From Manihot esculenta (lineage: Eukaryota > Streptophyta > Magnoliopsida > Malpighiales > Euphorbiaceae): a DNA stretch of 64,000 bases. The DNA lies in assembly GCF_001659605.2 (NCBI RefSeq), contig NC_035171.2:9157873-9221872 (forward strand). The letters are read 5' to 3'. Under the pieces are notes generated by a model. The model made no database searches. It saw nothing but the letters and a program-made list of their open reading frames with translations, and was not told where the DNA came from. This document shows, piece by piece, positions 46,595 through 58,285 of this stretch (positions within the stretch are counted from its first letter, which is position 1; every line of letters begins with the position of its first letter). The translations under genes were made by a program, and so were the position numbers.

Positions 46595-48543
46595 GGTCTC
46601 TTTGGTCCGCACGGGCGAGCTTTTCTTCCCCGTTGTCAGCCAAGGTAAACCTTCGCCGCCCCTCACCAATCTTGAGCATTTTCCTTCAATCTTTCACGTT
46701 TTTAACAAGTTTATAACTTTGTTTTGAAGATTTACAAGTTTTAAGCAAGTTTAAGTGCTTTGAGGTTCAAGGAGCTCAATCCTCCCATCTTTGAGTCAAG
46801 GTCGTTTTCCTCTAGATCTTCAAGAGGTAAGGGTCGATCTTGAACTCTTATTATGTTTTAAATAAGTTTTATGCAAGATCTATGGGTTAGAATGCATGTT
46901 TAGGTTATGTGTATGTTTATGGGTATAATGTATGTTTTTGAACAATGTATGTTTGAAATGTGTTGTTTGAAGTGTTGTAGTTGGGGTATATTATAGTTTG
47001 AGACCCCTAGGTGTGATGTATGATGTGTATGCATGTGTAGAAACAAGTTTATGCATGTTTTGAGGCGTTTTGGAGGCTTTGGACACAAGGGAGCCAAGTT
47101 TCTGCCCTTCGGCAGAAACTCAGGTTCGGCCGCCGAAGTGACTTTCGGCCGCCGAACCCCCTTGTGGAGGCAGTTTCGGCTGCCGAAGCCTGCCCCCGAA
47201 ACTCAAGTTTCGTCTCTGTCTGGGAGGTTCGGCCGCCGAAAGTGCCGCCGAACCTGCATGACTTTCGGCTGCAGAGGGACTTTCGGCCGCCGAACCTGCC
47301 GCCGAAAGTGCCCTGTTCAGCCATTTCTTGTATGTTTTCATGTGATGTTTTCAGGATGTTTTGGGGGGTCTTTGGGGAGTATTTTAGAGTCATGTTCATG
47401 TATGTTTGGTGCCTCATATGAGTCCACCTGTGTAGGTTCGGACCCGAGGAACCGAGACCCCCGGTTGTGAGATAGTCGTTCAGAGTTCGTTATTAAAGCT
47501 TCAGTTACCAGGTGAGTGGAACAACTCCTTAAGCTTTAAAGTAAAGGAATAAATGAATGAATCATAAAGCATTGCCCATGCATCATTATGCTATGCAATA
47601 TTAGGTTGTATGCATTAGAATTCACGAATATGTTGCATTGCATACTTTGTTGTTGATGTGGATGAATGTTGAATGATCCATTAGCCCTTGTATGTCATGA
47701 TAGCCTATGTGAGTCCAGGTGTGCCTGCTACGGCTCCACGCCCCTGGCACTATGACTGATTATGAAAGTCCGGGTGTGCCTGCTACGGCTCTACGCCCCC
47801 GGCATGTATGAGTAAGAAAGATTGGGGCTAAATGGTGACAAGTTCATCCTTGTTGTGAAATGTTTGTGTTATGGCGCATACATGAAAGCATGAATAAGAA
47901 AGAAAAAGTTAAATGATAATAACAATAATAAAATGAATAATAATATACCTAAAAATGGAGGAATTAAAACAAATGTTTTTAGTTTCTGCTCACTGGGCTC
48001 TAGTAGCTCACCCCACTCCCTTTATCCCCAAAGTTGCAGGTACAGGATAGATCAAGAAGTCGGCTAGAGTGAAGTCAAGCCTTGTGTGTTGTAATAGATA
48101 GTAGTGGACATGAACATGATGTAATGAGTAATTATGACCATGTAATGTAATGAATGAGTAATGTATAGTTATGATATGTAAGGATGATGATGATTGAGGA
48201 TTAGTATGTGCTTGACCCTATGTTTATGGTTATCCCCTTGGCACATGATCTATAGAAATGATTTTATGATGTATTTGATAGTCCAAGCTTATCGAATGAT
48301 GAAATACCCCATTGGAGCATTTGATGAGGACTCCAGTGGTGGTTATGTTATTGATGTGCACATGTTCAGGTTAAGCTTGGAAAAAGAAAGAAAAAAAAAA
48401 GTTTACAGCTTTATGTATGTTGATCATGTATGGGATATTACAGGTTACAGGAGGTATGTTTGGCTTGCTACGGGTCCCGGCGGCCTTAAGCCGATCTGGA
48501 TCCTAGCGCCGGTAACGGGTCGGATTTCCGGGTCGTTACAGAG

Positions 48544-48555
48544 TGGTATCAGAGC
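48544..48555 (+). promoter_or_regulatory. primer binding site (tRNA-iMet), family C
   Basis: TGGTATCAGAGC three bases after the LTR, extended by CC. Complementary to the 3' end of initiator Met tRNA. Confidence 0.95.
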
Positions 48556-48810
48556 CCTAGGTTCATATGGTCGGACCTAGTATGTCGGGCTCATAGATGT
48601 TCTAGAAGGTCAAGCACACTAGGAAAATCATGTCCACTAGGATAGGATGTAGAGTCCTGTCTATATGATGATATGATATGCCATGATAATATGCATGTGC
48701 ATAATTGCTATGATATGATGCTATGTATGTGATGAGGGTTCATGTGTTTCCACATGAACCATATGATGCTAATGATTGTTTATGCTATGTGCTGTTTTTC
48801 AGAAGAAAGG

Positions 48811-51800
48811 ATGAGGGGAACTCGTCGATCTGCACGATTGACTGGAGCGCCACCTCAGGACGAGGGCGCTGATGCCCGTCCTTCAGCTTTGCCTAGGGCA
48901 ATGTCCAGTAGGTCCAACAGAGACAGAGTAGCTAGAGACCCTAGAAGGTCTTTGGATCTGGGAAGAAGCAGATCAGTAAGGGGAACAGTGCAGGGAGGAA
49001 TGTCTGAGGATATGGAAGTAGATCAGAGGAGGGATGGCAGTCTCGGTGTGAGCATGCCGGAAGAGGGCATGGGAGAATCAGAAGGAGGCACTCAGGCCTC
49101 GAGTTATGTCCAGCCACATCACTACCCACCCTATTCACACCATCCAGGGTATTCGATGGGAGGTACATCGGATAACCCCAGTTTTAGCCCTTATCCTCCA
49201 CATATGCCATACCCACCTTACTACCCACCGTACTCTCAGTACCCCATGTACCCACCTCCACCTCCCTATACCAGTACAGCAAACCCTACCCCAGGGGATG
49301 TTGCACCTCCACCACCACCAGTACCTACTGTCCCGGAAACACAAGTACCCAAGCCTACCTCATCTAGAGGGAGCAAGGTCAAGATGACCGATTACATGAA
49401 GTTGGGTGCTCCTCAGTACAGAGCAGGTGATGACCCTTTTGAGTATCTGAGTAGGGTCAAGACTATTACAGATGAGATAGGGGCTGATGACAGTAGAGCC
49501 ATTCAGATGGCTGGGTTCACACTGGAGTGCAAGAAGGCACGTAGTTGGTTTAAGAACTATGTGAACCCGAGAGCGGACAGTATGTCCTGGGAGGAGTTCG
49601 CAAATGAGTTTGCAGAATGGGCTTTCCCTGAGAGCTCTAGAGAGCAGAAGATGATAGAATTCGAACAGTTGAGGCAGACTGATCAGATGAGTGTGGAGGA
49701 GTACACAGACAGGTTCCTGGAGTTGTTGCCATATGCTGGGCTGAATTTGGACACAGATCAAAAGAAGTCAAGGAGATATATTATGAGGCTGCACTCCAGG
49801 TATTCCTCTTTGGTACAGTCAGCAGAGAGGGAGAGTTTCCATGCCATAGTGGATATGGCTAGGAGAATGGAGGCTAGTGCTATCGTTGAGGGGAAGGTAA
49901 AACAGTCAGTGGCACAGTCTTCTGGTTCCAAGACCCCAGGTGGGGAAAGGTTAGACTCTTCTTCTCTAAGTACAGCAGTTGCAGGCAGTAAGAAGTGGGA
50001 CAGAGGCCACAGAAAATCTAAGAAGAATAAGTTCTGGAACAAGATCAAGTCAGGTCTGGGTTTAGGCAGTGGCTCAAGCTCTGGCGCAGAGGTTACAGCA
50101 TGTATGAGATGTGGGAGACCACACAAGGGAGTATGTCTGGCAGGGACAAACACATGTTTTAGGTGCGGACAGGCGGGTCATTTGGCTCGAGATTGTCCTA
50201 GGGCAGCCTTTGCAGCACCGTCTCAGCAGACAGCCTCCGACAGTGTGGTGCAGCCAGTAGCTCCAGCCGCAACACAGGCCAGTGGCAGAGGCAGAGGGAG
50301 AGGGTCAGCCTCTTCATCAGCAGGATACAGAGGTGAAGGTCCATCAGCTCCGGCACGGATCTTCACTATGACTCAACAGGAGGCCAACACATCCAACACC
50401 GTGGTGGCAGGTAATCTCATCGTTGGTTGTTCTGATGTGTATGCCTTAATGGACCCGGGTGCATCTCATTCTTTTGTTGCTCCGAGAGTCGTGGAGAGGG
50501 TAGGATTGATGGTCTCTGGGTTAGAGTGTCCCCTATGGGTCAGTGGACCCAAGTGTGACCCGTCAGTGGCAGAGGCAGTCTGCCAATGTAGTCCAGTTTT
50601 CATAGAGGGAAGATGCCTTTCCGCCGACCTCGTGGTTCTAGATTTGACAGATTTTGACGTCATTCTAGGGATGGATTGGTTATCGACCCATGGTGCTACC
50701 TTGGACTGTAGAGACAAGGTAGTCAGATTCAGAGATCAGGATGGGTCAGAGGTCGTCTTCAGAGGAGACAAGAGGGGTACACCTAGAGGTCTGATCTCAG
50801 CTCTTCAGGCTCGTAGGTTGCTCAGGAGGGGATGTCAGGGGTTTCTAGCTCATGTGAGGGAGTTAGATAGTCATGTCAGAGAGCCCGCCTCAGTGCCTGT
50901 GGTGAGTGAGTTCTTAGATGTTTTCCCAGACGAGCTGCCAGGGTTACCACCTGCTAGGGAGATAGAGTTCGAGATTGAGTTAATGCCTGGTACCAGACCG
51001 ATCTCTATCCCTCCCTACAGGATGGCACCAGCTGAATTGAAAGAACTGAAGGAACAGTTGCAAGAGCTGGTAGATAAGGGTTTCATCCGACCGAGTACTT
51101 CACCTTGGGGTGCTCCGGTTTTGTTTGTGAGGAAGAAGGATGGATCCCTCAGACTTTGTATCGACTACAGACAGTTGAACAAGGTCACTACCAAGAACAA
51201 GTACCCTTTGCCGAGGATCGACGATCTATTCGATCAACTAGCAGGAGCAAGTTGTTTCTCCAAAATAGATCTGAGATCAGGGTACCATCAGTTGAGGATA
51301 AGGAATGAAGATATACCGAAGACAGCTTTCAGGACCAGGTATGGGCACTATGAGTTCCTTGTGATGCCGTTTGGGCTGACCAACGCCCCTGCAGCATTCA
51401 TGGACCTCATGAACAGAGTATTCAGTCAGTATCTGGATCACTTCGTTATTGTCTTCATAGATGATATCTTAGTGTATTCCCGAAATGCAGAGGAGCATGC
51501 CCATCACCTGAGGACAGTTTTGCAGACCTTGAGAGAGCATGGCTTGTATGCCAAGTTCTCCAAGTGTGAGTTTTGGCTTAGGAGCATATCATTCTTGGGG
51601 CACATTGTGTCAGAACAGGGTATTGAAGTAGACCCCAAGAAGGTAGAGGCTGTAGCTAACTGGCCTAGACCCACCGCAGTGACCGAGATCAAGAGTTTTC
51701 TGGGTTTAGCAGGTTACTACAGGAGGTTCGTTCAGGACTTCTCAAAGATTGCTGCTCCTATGACCAAATTGACAAAGAAGAACCAGAAGTTCATATGGAC

Positions 51801-53796
51801 CGATCAGTGTGAGGAAAGCTTTGAGGAGCTTAAGAGGAGGTTGACTTCAGCACCGGTGTTAGCTCTGCCAAAAAGTGATGATGACTTCTCCGTATATTGT
51901 GATGCGTCCCGTGTGGGACTGGGTTGTGTACTAATGCAAAATGAGAGGGTGATCGCTTATGCTTCTAGACAGCTGAAGAAGCATGAGCTGAATTACCCCA
52001 CACATGACCTAGAAATGGCAGCAGTGATCTTTGCACTCAAGATGTGGAGGCATTACCTTTATGGGGTAAAGTGTGAGATCTTCACAGATCATAAGAGCCT
52101 GCAGTACATCCTGAGTCAGAGAGAACTGAACATGAGGCAGAGGAGATGGGTAGAACTGTTGAGTGACTATGATTGCAAGATTCAGTACCATCCGGGTAAG
52201 GCGAATGTTGTGGCAGACGCCCTAAGCCGGAAATCACTCGGCAGTCTATCCCACATTTCAGCAGAGAGGAGGCCGGTGGTGAAGGAGTTCCACAGACTTA
52301 TGAGTGAGGGATTACAGTTGGAGTTGTCTGGCACAGGTGCCTTAGTGGCTCAGATGAGAGTGACACCCGTGTTTCTGGAGCAGGTAGCTCAGAAACAGCA
52401 TGAGGACCCAGAGTTGGTCAGGATAGCCAGAACGGTTCAGTCAGGCCAGAGTAATGAGTTCAAGTTTGATGATAAGGGGATCCTCCGCTACGGGAACAGA
52501 TTATGTGTGCCAGATGACATTGGTCTGAAGGGAGATATTATGGGGGAAGCCCATAATACCAGGTATAGTGTTCACCCTGGAGCCACCAAGATGTATCAGG
52601 ATCTGAAGAGAGTGTATTGGTGGCCAGCTATGAAGAAGGACGTGGCACTGTTCGTGTCAGCCTGCGATGTGTGTCAGAGGGTGAAACTAGAGCATCAGAA
52701 GCCGGCTGGAATGTTGAATCCACTACCGATTCCAGAGTGGAAATGGGAGAATATAGCTATGGACTTCGTAGTGGGGTTACCGGCGACGTCCAACAGATTG
52801 GACTCCATATGGGTGATTGTGGACAGACTCACCAAATCTGCTCACTTCATCCCTGTCAGGAGTGGTTACTCTGTGGACAAGTTGGCGCAGGTGTACGTAG
52901 ATGAGATTGTCAGACTGCATGGGGTCCCGGTATCTATAGTGTCAGATAGAGGGCCCCAGTTCACCTCCAGGTTTTGGCGGAGTCTGCAGAACGCTATGGG
53001 TACCAGATTAGACTTCAGTACTGCCTTCCACCCACAGACAGACGGACAGTCAGAGAGGACCATCCAGACAATAGAGGATATGCTCAGAATGTGTGTGCTA
53101 GATTTTGGCGGTTCTTGGAGGCAGCATCTACCTTTGGTGGAGTTTGCCTACAATAACAGCTATCATGCTAGCATAGGGATGGCTCCATATGAAGCTTTGT
53201 ATGGGAGGAAGTGCAGATCACCTATCTGCTGGGAGGAAGTAGGAGAGAGGACTCTTGCGGGTCCGGAGTTAATAGAGCTTACCAGCAGGGTAGTACCCAT
53301 AATCAGAGAGAGGATCAAGACTGCTGCTAGTCGGCAGAAGAGTTATGCAGATACCCGCAGAAGACAGCTAGAGTTTCAGGAGGGGGATTTGGTTTTACTC
53401 AAGGTGTCTCCTATGAAAGGAGTGGTTCGGTTCGGGAAGAAGGGTAAGTTAGCTCCACGGTACATCGGTCCTTTCGAGGTGCTTCAGAGGGTCGGTAATG
53501 TGTCGTACAAGCTAGACTTGCCTGCTTCGATGGAGAGAATCCATCCGGTTTTCCATGTTTCTCTGTTACGGAAGTATGTGTCAGATCCGAGCAAGGTTCT
53601 TAGTGAGCCTGATGTAGAGATCCAAGAGGATCTCACCTATGTAGAACAGCCAGTGCGGATCCTAGACACTCAGATCAGAAAGCTGAGGAACAAGGAAATT
53701 CCGATGGTGAAAGTCCTTTGGAACCACCACAATATTGAAGAATGCACCTGGGAGACACGGGAGTCCATGCTCCAGCAATACCCCCATCTGTTTTGA
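48811..53796 (+). CDS. gag-pol polyprotein of family C Del/Tekay-like element, intact
   Basis: An open frame from 48742 (1,684 codons). I take the start at 48811 ([10 protein letters not shown]) because family A and B proteins align from there and the preceding residues look like leader. Residues are numbered from 48742. A Pro/Tyr-rich N-terminus (120-200); gag domain about 232-360; short knuckle [12 protein letters not shown] (454-465); CCHC knuckle [14 protein letters not shown] (472-485); protease DPGAS (571); reverse transcriptase with [13 protein letters not shown] (874) and catalytic FIDDIL (905); RNase H with CDAS (1053), TDHKSL and VADALS; integrase zinc region (H1271, H1278, C1308, C1311) and core D1341, D1402, E1438 with 35-residue spacing; chromodomain-like tail about 1622-1684. 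All key residues are present. Gag packages RNA, RT/RNase H copies it and integrase inserts it. The chromodomain is thought to guide chromoviruses to heterochromatin. Confidence 0.96.
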   Translation: MRGTRRSARLTGAPPQDEGADARPSALPRAMSSRSNRDRVARDPRRSLDLGRSRSVRGTVQGGMSEDMEVDQRRDGSLGVSMPEEGMGESEGGTQASSYVQPHHYPPYSHHPGYSMGGTSDNPSFSPYPPHMPYPPYYPPYSQYPMYPPPPPYTSTANPTPGDVAPPPPPVPTVPETQVPKPTSSRGSKVKMTDYMKLGAPQYRAGDDPFEYLSRVKTITDEIGADDSRAIQMAGFTLECKKARSWFKNYVNPRADSMSWEEFANEFAEWAFPESSREQKMIEFEQLRQTDQMSVEEYTDRFLELLPYAGLNLDTDQKKSRRYIMRLHSRYSSLVQSAERESFHAIVDMARRMEASAIVEGKVKQSVAQSSGSKTPGGERLDSSSLSTAVAGSKKWDRGHRKSKKNKFWNKIKSGLGLGSGSSSGAEVTACMRCGRPHKGVCLAGTNTCFRCGQAGHLARDCPRAAFAAPSQQTASDSVVQPVAPAATQASGRGRGRGSASSSAGYRGEGPSAPARIFTMTQQEANTSNTVVAGNLIVGCSDVYALMDPGASHSFVAPRVVERVGLMVSGLECPLWVSGPKCDPSVAEAVCQCSPVFIEGRCLSADLVVLDLTDFDVILGMDWLSTHGATLDCRDKVVRFRDQDGSEVVFRGDKRGTPRGLISALQARRLLRRGCQGFLAHVRELDSHVREPASVPVVSEFLDVFPDELPGLPPAREIEFEIELMPGTRPISIPPYRMAPAELKELKEQLQELVDKGFIRPSTSPWGAPVLFVRKKDGSLRLCIDYRQLNKVTTKNKYPLPRIDDLFDQLAGASCFSKIDLRSGYHQLRIRNEDIPKTAFRTRYGHYEFLVMPFGLTNAPAAFMDLMNRVFSQYLDHFVIVFIDDILVYSRNAEEHAHHLRTVLQTLREHGLYAKFSKCEFWLRSISFLGHIVSEQGIEVDPKKVEAVANWPRPTAVTEIKSFLGLAGYYRRFVQDFSKIAAPMTKLTKKNQKFIWTDQCEESFEELKRRLTSAPVLALPKSDDDFSVYCDASRVGLGCVLMQNERVIAYASRQLKKHELNYPTHDLEMAAVIFALKMWRHYLYGVKCEIFTDHKSLQYILSQRELNMRQRRWVELLSDYDCKIQYHPGKANVVADALSRKSLGSLSHISAERRPVVKEFHRLMSEGLQLELSGTGALVAQMRVTPVFLEQVAQKQHEDPELVRIARTVQSGQSNEFKFDDKGILRYGNRLCVPDDIGLKGDIMGEAHNTRYSVHPGATKMYQDLKRVYWWPAMKKDVALFVSACDVCQRVKLEHQKPAGMLNPLPIPEWKWENIAMDFVVGLPATSNRLDSIWVIVDRLTKSAHFIPVRSGYSVDKLAQVYVDEIVRLHGVPVSIVSDRGPQFTSRFWRSLQNAMGTRLDFSTAFHPQTDGQSERTIQTIEDMLRMCVLDFGGSWRQHLPLVEFAYNNSYHASIGMAPYEALYGRKCRSPICWEEVGERTLAGPELIELTSRVVPIIRERIKTAASRQKSYADTRRRQLEFQEGDLVLLKVSPMKGVVRFGKKGKLAPRYIGPFEVLQRVGNVSYKLDLPASMERIHPVFHVSLLRKYVSDPSKVLSEPDVEIQEDLTYVEQPVRILDTQIRKLRNKEIPMVKVLWNHHNIEECTWETRESMLQQYPHLF

Positions 53797-53878
53797 GGTG
53801 AGTGTTAGTTGTCCTATGTGTTGCATGTATGATATGTTGTATGTTATGATTGATGCCATGCTTTGTATGTTAGTTGAG

Positions 53879-53915
53879 GAACATTCGGGGACGAATGTTC
53901 TTAAGGGGGGGAGAA
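53879..53915 (+). promoter_or_regulatory. hairpin and polypurine tract, family C
   Basis: GAACATTCG (53879-53887), loop GGGA, CGAATGTTC (53892-53900): a perfect 9-bp stem. It is followed directly by TTAAGGGGGGGAGAA (53901-53915) and then the LTR. Confidence 0.88.
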
Positions 53916-56226
53916 TGTAATACCCGGCTAGACTCCGGTATCGGGATCCCTACCGTCCGGTGGGACCTCGGTTGTCGGAAACCTCTAGAAGGGTAAAACT
54001 ATGATTTTATGAAGTGTTTTCATGTATTTCAATGGTTTTAAGTATGAAATTAAATGAGTTTTTGCATGAAAAGTCTTTGGAGGAAAACCCAGGTTCGGCC
54101 GCCGAAAGTCAAGTTCGGCCGCCGAACATGCATGCGTTTTGGAGGCACGTTAGGCCCCCGAAAGCATGAGTGAGGGAAGTCCAGGTTCGGCCGCCGAACC
54201 TCATGTTCGGCCGCCGAACATGGCATGCATGCGGAGGCACATTCGGCCCCCGAACGTGGCCTGGCCAGCCACTATAAAAGGGTCTCTTTGGTCCGCACGG
54301 GCGAGCTTTTCTTCCCCGTTGTCAGCCAAGGTAAACCTTCGCCGCCCCTCACCAATCTTGAGCATTTTCCTTCAATCTTTCACGTTTTTAACAAGTTTAT
54401 AACTTTGTTTTGAAGATTTACAAGTTTTAAGCAAGTTTAAGTGCTTTGAGGTTCAAGGAGCTCAATCCTCCCATCTTTGAGTCAAGGTCGTTTTCCTCTA
54501 GATCTTCAAGAGGTAAGGGTCGATCTTGAACTCTTATTATGTTTTAAATAAGTTTTATGCAAGATCTATGGGTTAGAATGCATGTTTAGGTTATGTGTAT
54601 GTTTATGGGTATAATGTATGTTTTTGAACAATGTATGTTTGAAATGTGTTGTTTGAAGTGTTGTAGTTGGGGTATATTATAGTTTGAGACCCCTAGGTGT
54701 GATGTATGATGTGTATGCATGTGTAGAAACAAGTTTATGCATGTTTTGAGGCGTTTTGGAGGCTTTGGACACAAGGGAGCCAAGTTTCTGCCCTTCGGCA
54801 GAAACTCAGGTTCGGCCGCCGAAGTGACTTTCGGCCGCCGAACCCCCTTGTGGAGGCAGTTTCGGCTGCCGAAGCCTGCCCCCGAAACTCAAGTTTCGTC
54901 TCTGTCTGGGAGGTTCGGCCGCCGAAAGTGCCGCCGAACCTGCATGACTTTCGGCTGCAGAGGGACTTTCGGCCGCCGAACCTGCCGCCGAAAGTGCCCT
55001 GTTCAGCCATTTCTTGTATGTTTTCATGTGATGTTTTCAGGATGTTTTGGGGGGTCTTTGGGGAGTATTTTAGAGTCATGTTCATGTATGTTTGGTGCCT
55101 CATATGAGTCCACCTGTGTAGGTTCGGACCCGAGGAACCGAGACCCCCGGTTGTGAGATAGTCGTTCAGAGTTCGTTATTAAAGCTTCAGTTACCAGGTG
55201 AGTGGAACAACTCCTTAAGCTTTAAAGTAAAGGAATAAATGAATGAATCATAAAGCATTGCCCATGCATCATTATGCTATGCAATATTAGGTTGTATGCA
55301 TTAGAATTCACGAATATGTTGCATTGCATACTTTGTTGTTGATGTGGATGAATGTTGAATGATCCATTAGCCCTTGTATGTCATGATAGCCTATGTGAGT
55401 CCAGGTGTGCCTGCTACGGCTCCACGCCCCTGGCACTATGACTGATTATGAAAGTCCGGGTGTGCCTGCTACGGCTCTACGCCCCCGGCATGTATGAGTA
55501 AGAAAGATTGGGGCTAAATGGTGACAAGTTCATCCTTGTTGTGAAATGTTTGTGTTATGGCGCATACATGAAAGCATGAATAAGAAAGAAAAAGTTAAAT
55601 GATAATAACAATAATAAAATGAATAATAATATACCTAAAAATGGAGGAATTAAAACAAATGTTTTTAGTTTCTGCTCACTGGGCTCTAGTAGCTCACCCC
55701 ACTCCCTTTATCCCCAAAGTTGCAGGTACAGGATAGATCAAGAAGTCGGCTAGAGTGAAGTCAAGCCTTGTGTGTTGTAATAGATAGTAGTGGACATGAA
55801 CATGATGTAATGAGTAATTATGACCATGTAATGTAATGAATGAGTAATGTATAGTTATGATATGTAAGGATGATGATGATTGAGGATTAGTATGTGCTTG
55901 ACCCTATGTTTATGGTTATCCCCTTGGCACATGATCTATAGAAATGATTTTATGATGTATTTGATAGTCCAAGCTTATCGAATGATGAAATACCCCATTG
56001 GAGCATTTGATGAGGACTCCAGTGGTGGTTATGTTATTGATGTGCACATGTTCAGGTTAAGCTTGGAAAAAGAAAGAAAAAAAAAAGTTTACAGCTTTAT
56101 GTATGTTGATCATGTATGGGATATTACAGGTTACAGGAGGTATGTTTGGCTTGCTACGGGTCCCGGCGGCCTTAAGCCGATCTGGATCCTAGCGCCGGTA
56201 ACGGGTCGGATTTCCGGGTCGTTACA
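53916..56226 (+). repeat. 3' LTR of family C element
   Basis: 2,311 bp, the same as 46230-48540 as far as I could compare. Ends CGTTACA followed by the CATGT target duplication. Confidence 0.95.
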
Positions 56227-56789
56227 CATGTTGTGTCAGAAAAAGGAATTGAAGTGGACCCCAAGAAGGTAGAAGCTGTAGCTAACTGGCCCAGACCCAC
56301 TACAGTTACAGAGATTAAGAGTTTTCTAGGTTTGGCAGGTTACTACAGGAGGTTCGTTCAGGACTTCTCCAAAATTGCCGCTCCTATGACCAGATTGACC
56401 AAGAAGAATCAGAGGTTTGTGTGGTCTGATCAATGTGAGAAAAGTTTTGAAGAACTGAAGAAAAGGTTAACGTCAGCACCAGTGTTAGCTCTGCCTACTA
56501 GTAATGAAGACTTCACAGTGTTTTGTGATGCATCCCGTGTGGGACTAGGTTGTGTGTTGATGCAAAATGAGAGGGTAATTGCTTATGCTTCTAGGCAGCT
56601 GAAGAAGCATGAGTTGAATTATCCTATACATGATCTAGAGATGGCAGTTGTGATCTTTGCGCTCAAGATGTGGAGGCATTACCTTTATGGGGTTAAATGT
56701 GAGATCTTCACAGATCATAAAAGTTTGCAATATATCTTGAGTCAACGAGAATTGAACCTGAGGCAGAGAAGATGGGTAGAACTACTTAG
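56227..56789 (+). pseudogene. LTR-less Del-like pol fragment, right part (RT end and RNase H)
   Basis: Continues from 46229: [62 protein letters not shown], ending at RRWVELLS. Homology stops at about 56789, before the RNase H final Asp and integrase. No stop lies in this part. The fragment covers roughly residues 604-1141 of the family-C polyprotein. Confidence 0.92.
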
Positions 56790-58285
56790 TATAGTGAGAA
56801 CTATAAAAGAAAGAACATTCGAGTATCTGGTCTAACTGAATTCTAATAAGATGGATTTGGCTAATATAAATATGAATTCTAATAGGATGGATTTGGCTAA
56901 TATAAATCGGATTTGAATTCTGATAGTTTAATTTTCATGGATACCCTACCCGTTTATATATATCCTTTGTCATAAGAACTGAGTAGTAATTTTATTAATT
57001 GTTTGAGGGATACTTGAAAAATAAGGAGAGGAAATTAGAAGGAAAAGAAATTATATGGATTAGCCTTTTTTGGTAAAAAAAAAGTTATGTGATTTGTGAT
57101 TTTTTTTTAAAAAAATACATATGCTTTCTTTTGTTAGCAAAAACTAGGTTTTTACATTACAACCTTTACATATCACTGCATAATATTATTTAATCCTTGA
57201 ATTTTTTAGTAAAATTAAATAAGAAAATTTTATTCAAATAATAAAATAATTTAATACTTAAATAAGAAAATTAAATCATTTAATCTTTAAATTTTATTAA
57301 ATTAAATAGAGGAGAGAAAAGTTGAACAGAAAAAGGGTATTTGAGCTTAAATAAGAGCAACATGTTGCATTTAAATTCTTAATTTAATTTTCATTTTATT
57401 TTTTATTATAAATATTGAAATTTATAACATGGGATATTAATTTGTATAAAAAAAATATAAAAGACTTCTTTATAAATAATTATAATATTTAAAAAATAAT
57501 TTATAAAAATATATACATAAAATTGTAATTAAAAATATAAAGATTAAATTAAGGCATTACATTGCTAATAAAACAAAAATTTTGGAAGTAACTATAAAGT
57601 TCATTAAATTTTATTTAATTCTGATTAAAAATTATTTTGATAAAATATTTAAGCATTCATTCATAACGTTATTGAAAAATTTTCTTTAATATTGTAAAAT
57701 TTATATTAATTAACCGTTAAGTATTAAAAAAAATGTAAAATGCTATCGATATAAAAATATTAATTAATAAATTTTTAAATTATATAAATTAAATAATAAA
57801 ATAATTAATAGTTAAAATTAATAAAAAAAATTAACAGTTAAAATTAATTTTTTTATACAGAAACATTTTAGATTTTTTTTATAAATAAAATTTATAAAAA
57901 AAATATATTTTTTAAAATAATTAACTAATAAATTTTTTCATAAAATAAAAACTAAATTACTATTTTCTCTTTTTTTAACTAATTATTTTATTATACATTT
58001 TACAGTGTTAGTCAATGACCACAACCACTATTCCTTTTTTATAAAATACACAAAAGTCCAAGTCAAATTTGAAAAATAAAAGATTTTTATGGATTTTGAG
58101 GAACATCTGCAGAGTTCACCATCTACGGAGTGCTCAAAATGAAAGATGAAAACAAATGAATGAGAAAATAAAACAAAGCTTCCATTTATAGATCTTGAAT
58201 GTCTTTCAACTTCTATTCATTAGAGAGAAACTGGGTTTCAGCTGCTGCTACAAAAACTTCTTATTTTACTATTCTAAATGCTATT
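56790..58285. other. AT-rich intergenic DNA
   Basis: A 34-bp direct repeat (GAATTCTAATARGATGGATT...) at 56838-56871 and 56874-56907, then very AT-rich spacer to the NRAMP 3' end. No gene seen. Confidence 0.8.

Larger units (their letters stand above)
46230..48540 (+). repeat. 5' LTR of family C element
   Basis: TGTAATACCC...CGTTACA, 2,311 bp. Eight perfect TTCGGCCGCCGAA palindromes: 46408, 46428, 46500, 46520 (upstream of the TATA box) and 47125, 47144, 47228, 47282 (downstream). Two units of a GTGTGCCTGCTACGGCTC repeat lie at 47713-47804. Confidence 0.95.
46230..56226 (+). mobile_element. Family C Del/Tekay-like element, complete and apparently intact
   Basis: 9,997 bp with a perfect target duplication CATGT (46225-46229 and 56227-56231). 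Parts: 5' LTR 46230-48540, primer site 48544-48555, gag-pol 48811-53796, hairpin and polypurine tract 53879-53915, 3' LTR 53916-56226. Both LTRs are 2,311 bp, and I saw no difference between them at a constant offset of 7,686. An uninterrupted polyprotein, complete signals and matching LTRs indicate a very recent insertion that may still be mobile. It landed in the RT region of a related pol fragment. Confidence 0.96.

Noticed and set aside
47033..47470. 145-codon frame, identical at 54719-55156, and similar Arg/Pro-rich frames in all LTRs
   Set aside because: They are readings of the palindrome array (FGRR, RPPKV, SAAE strings) on both strands and in several frames. No independent sign of coding.
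57000..58000. possible AT-rich inverted repeats resembling a MITE or matrix attachment region
   Set aside because: Composition alone gives many short inverted matches, and no bounded element or target duplication could be seen.
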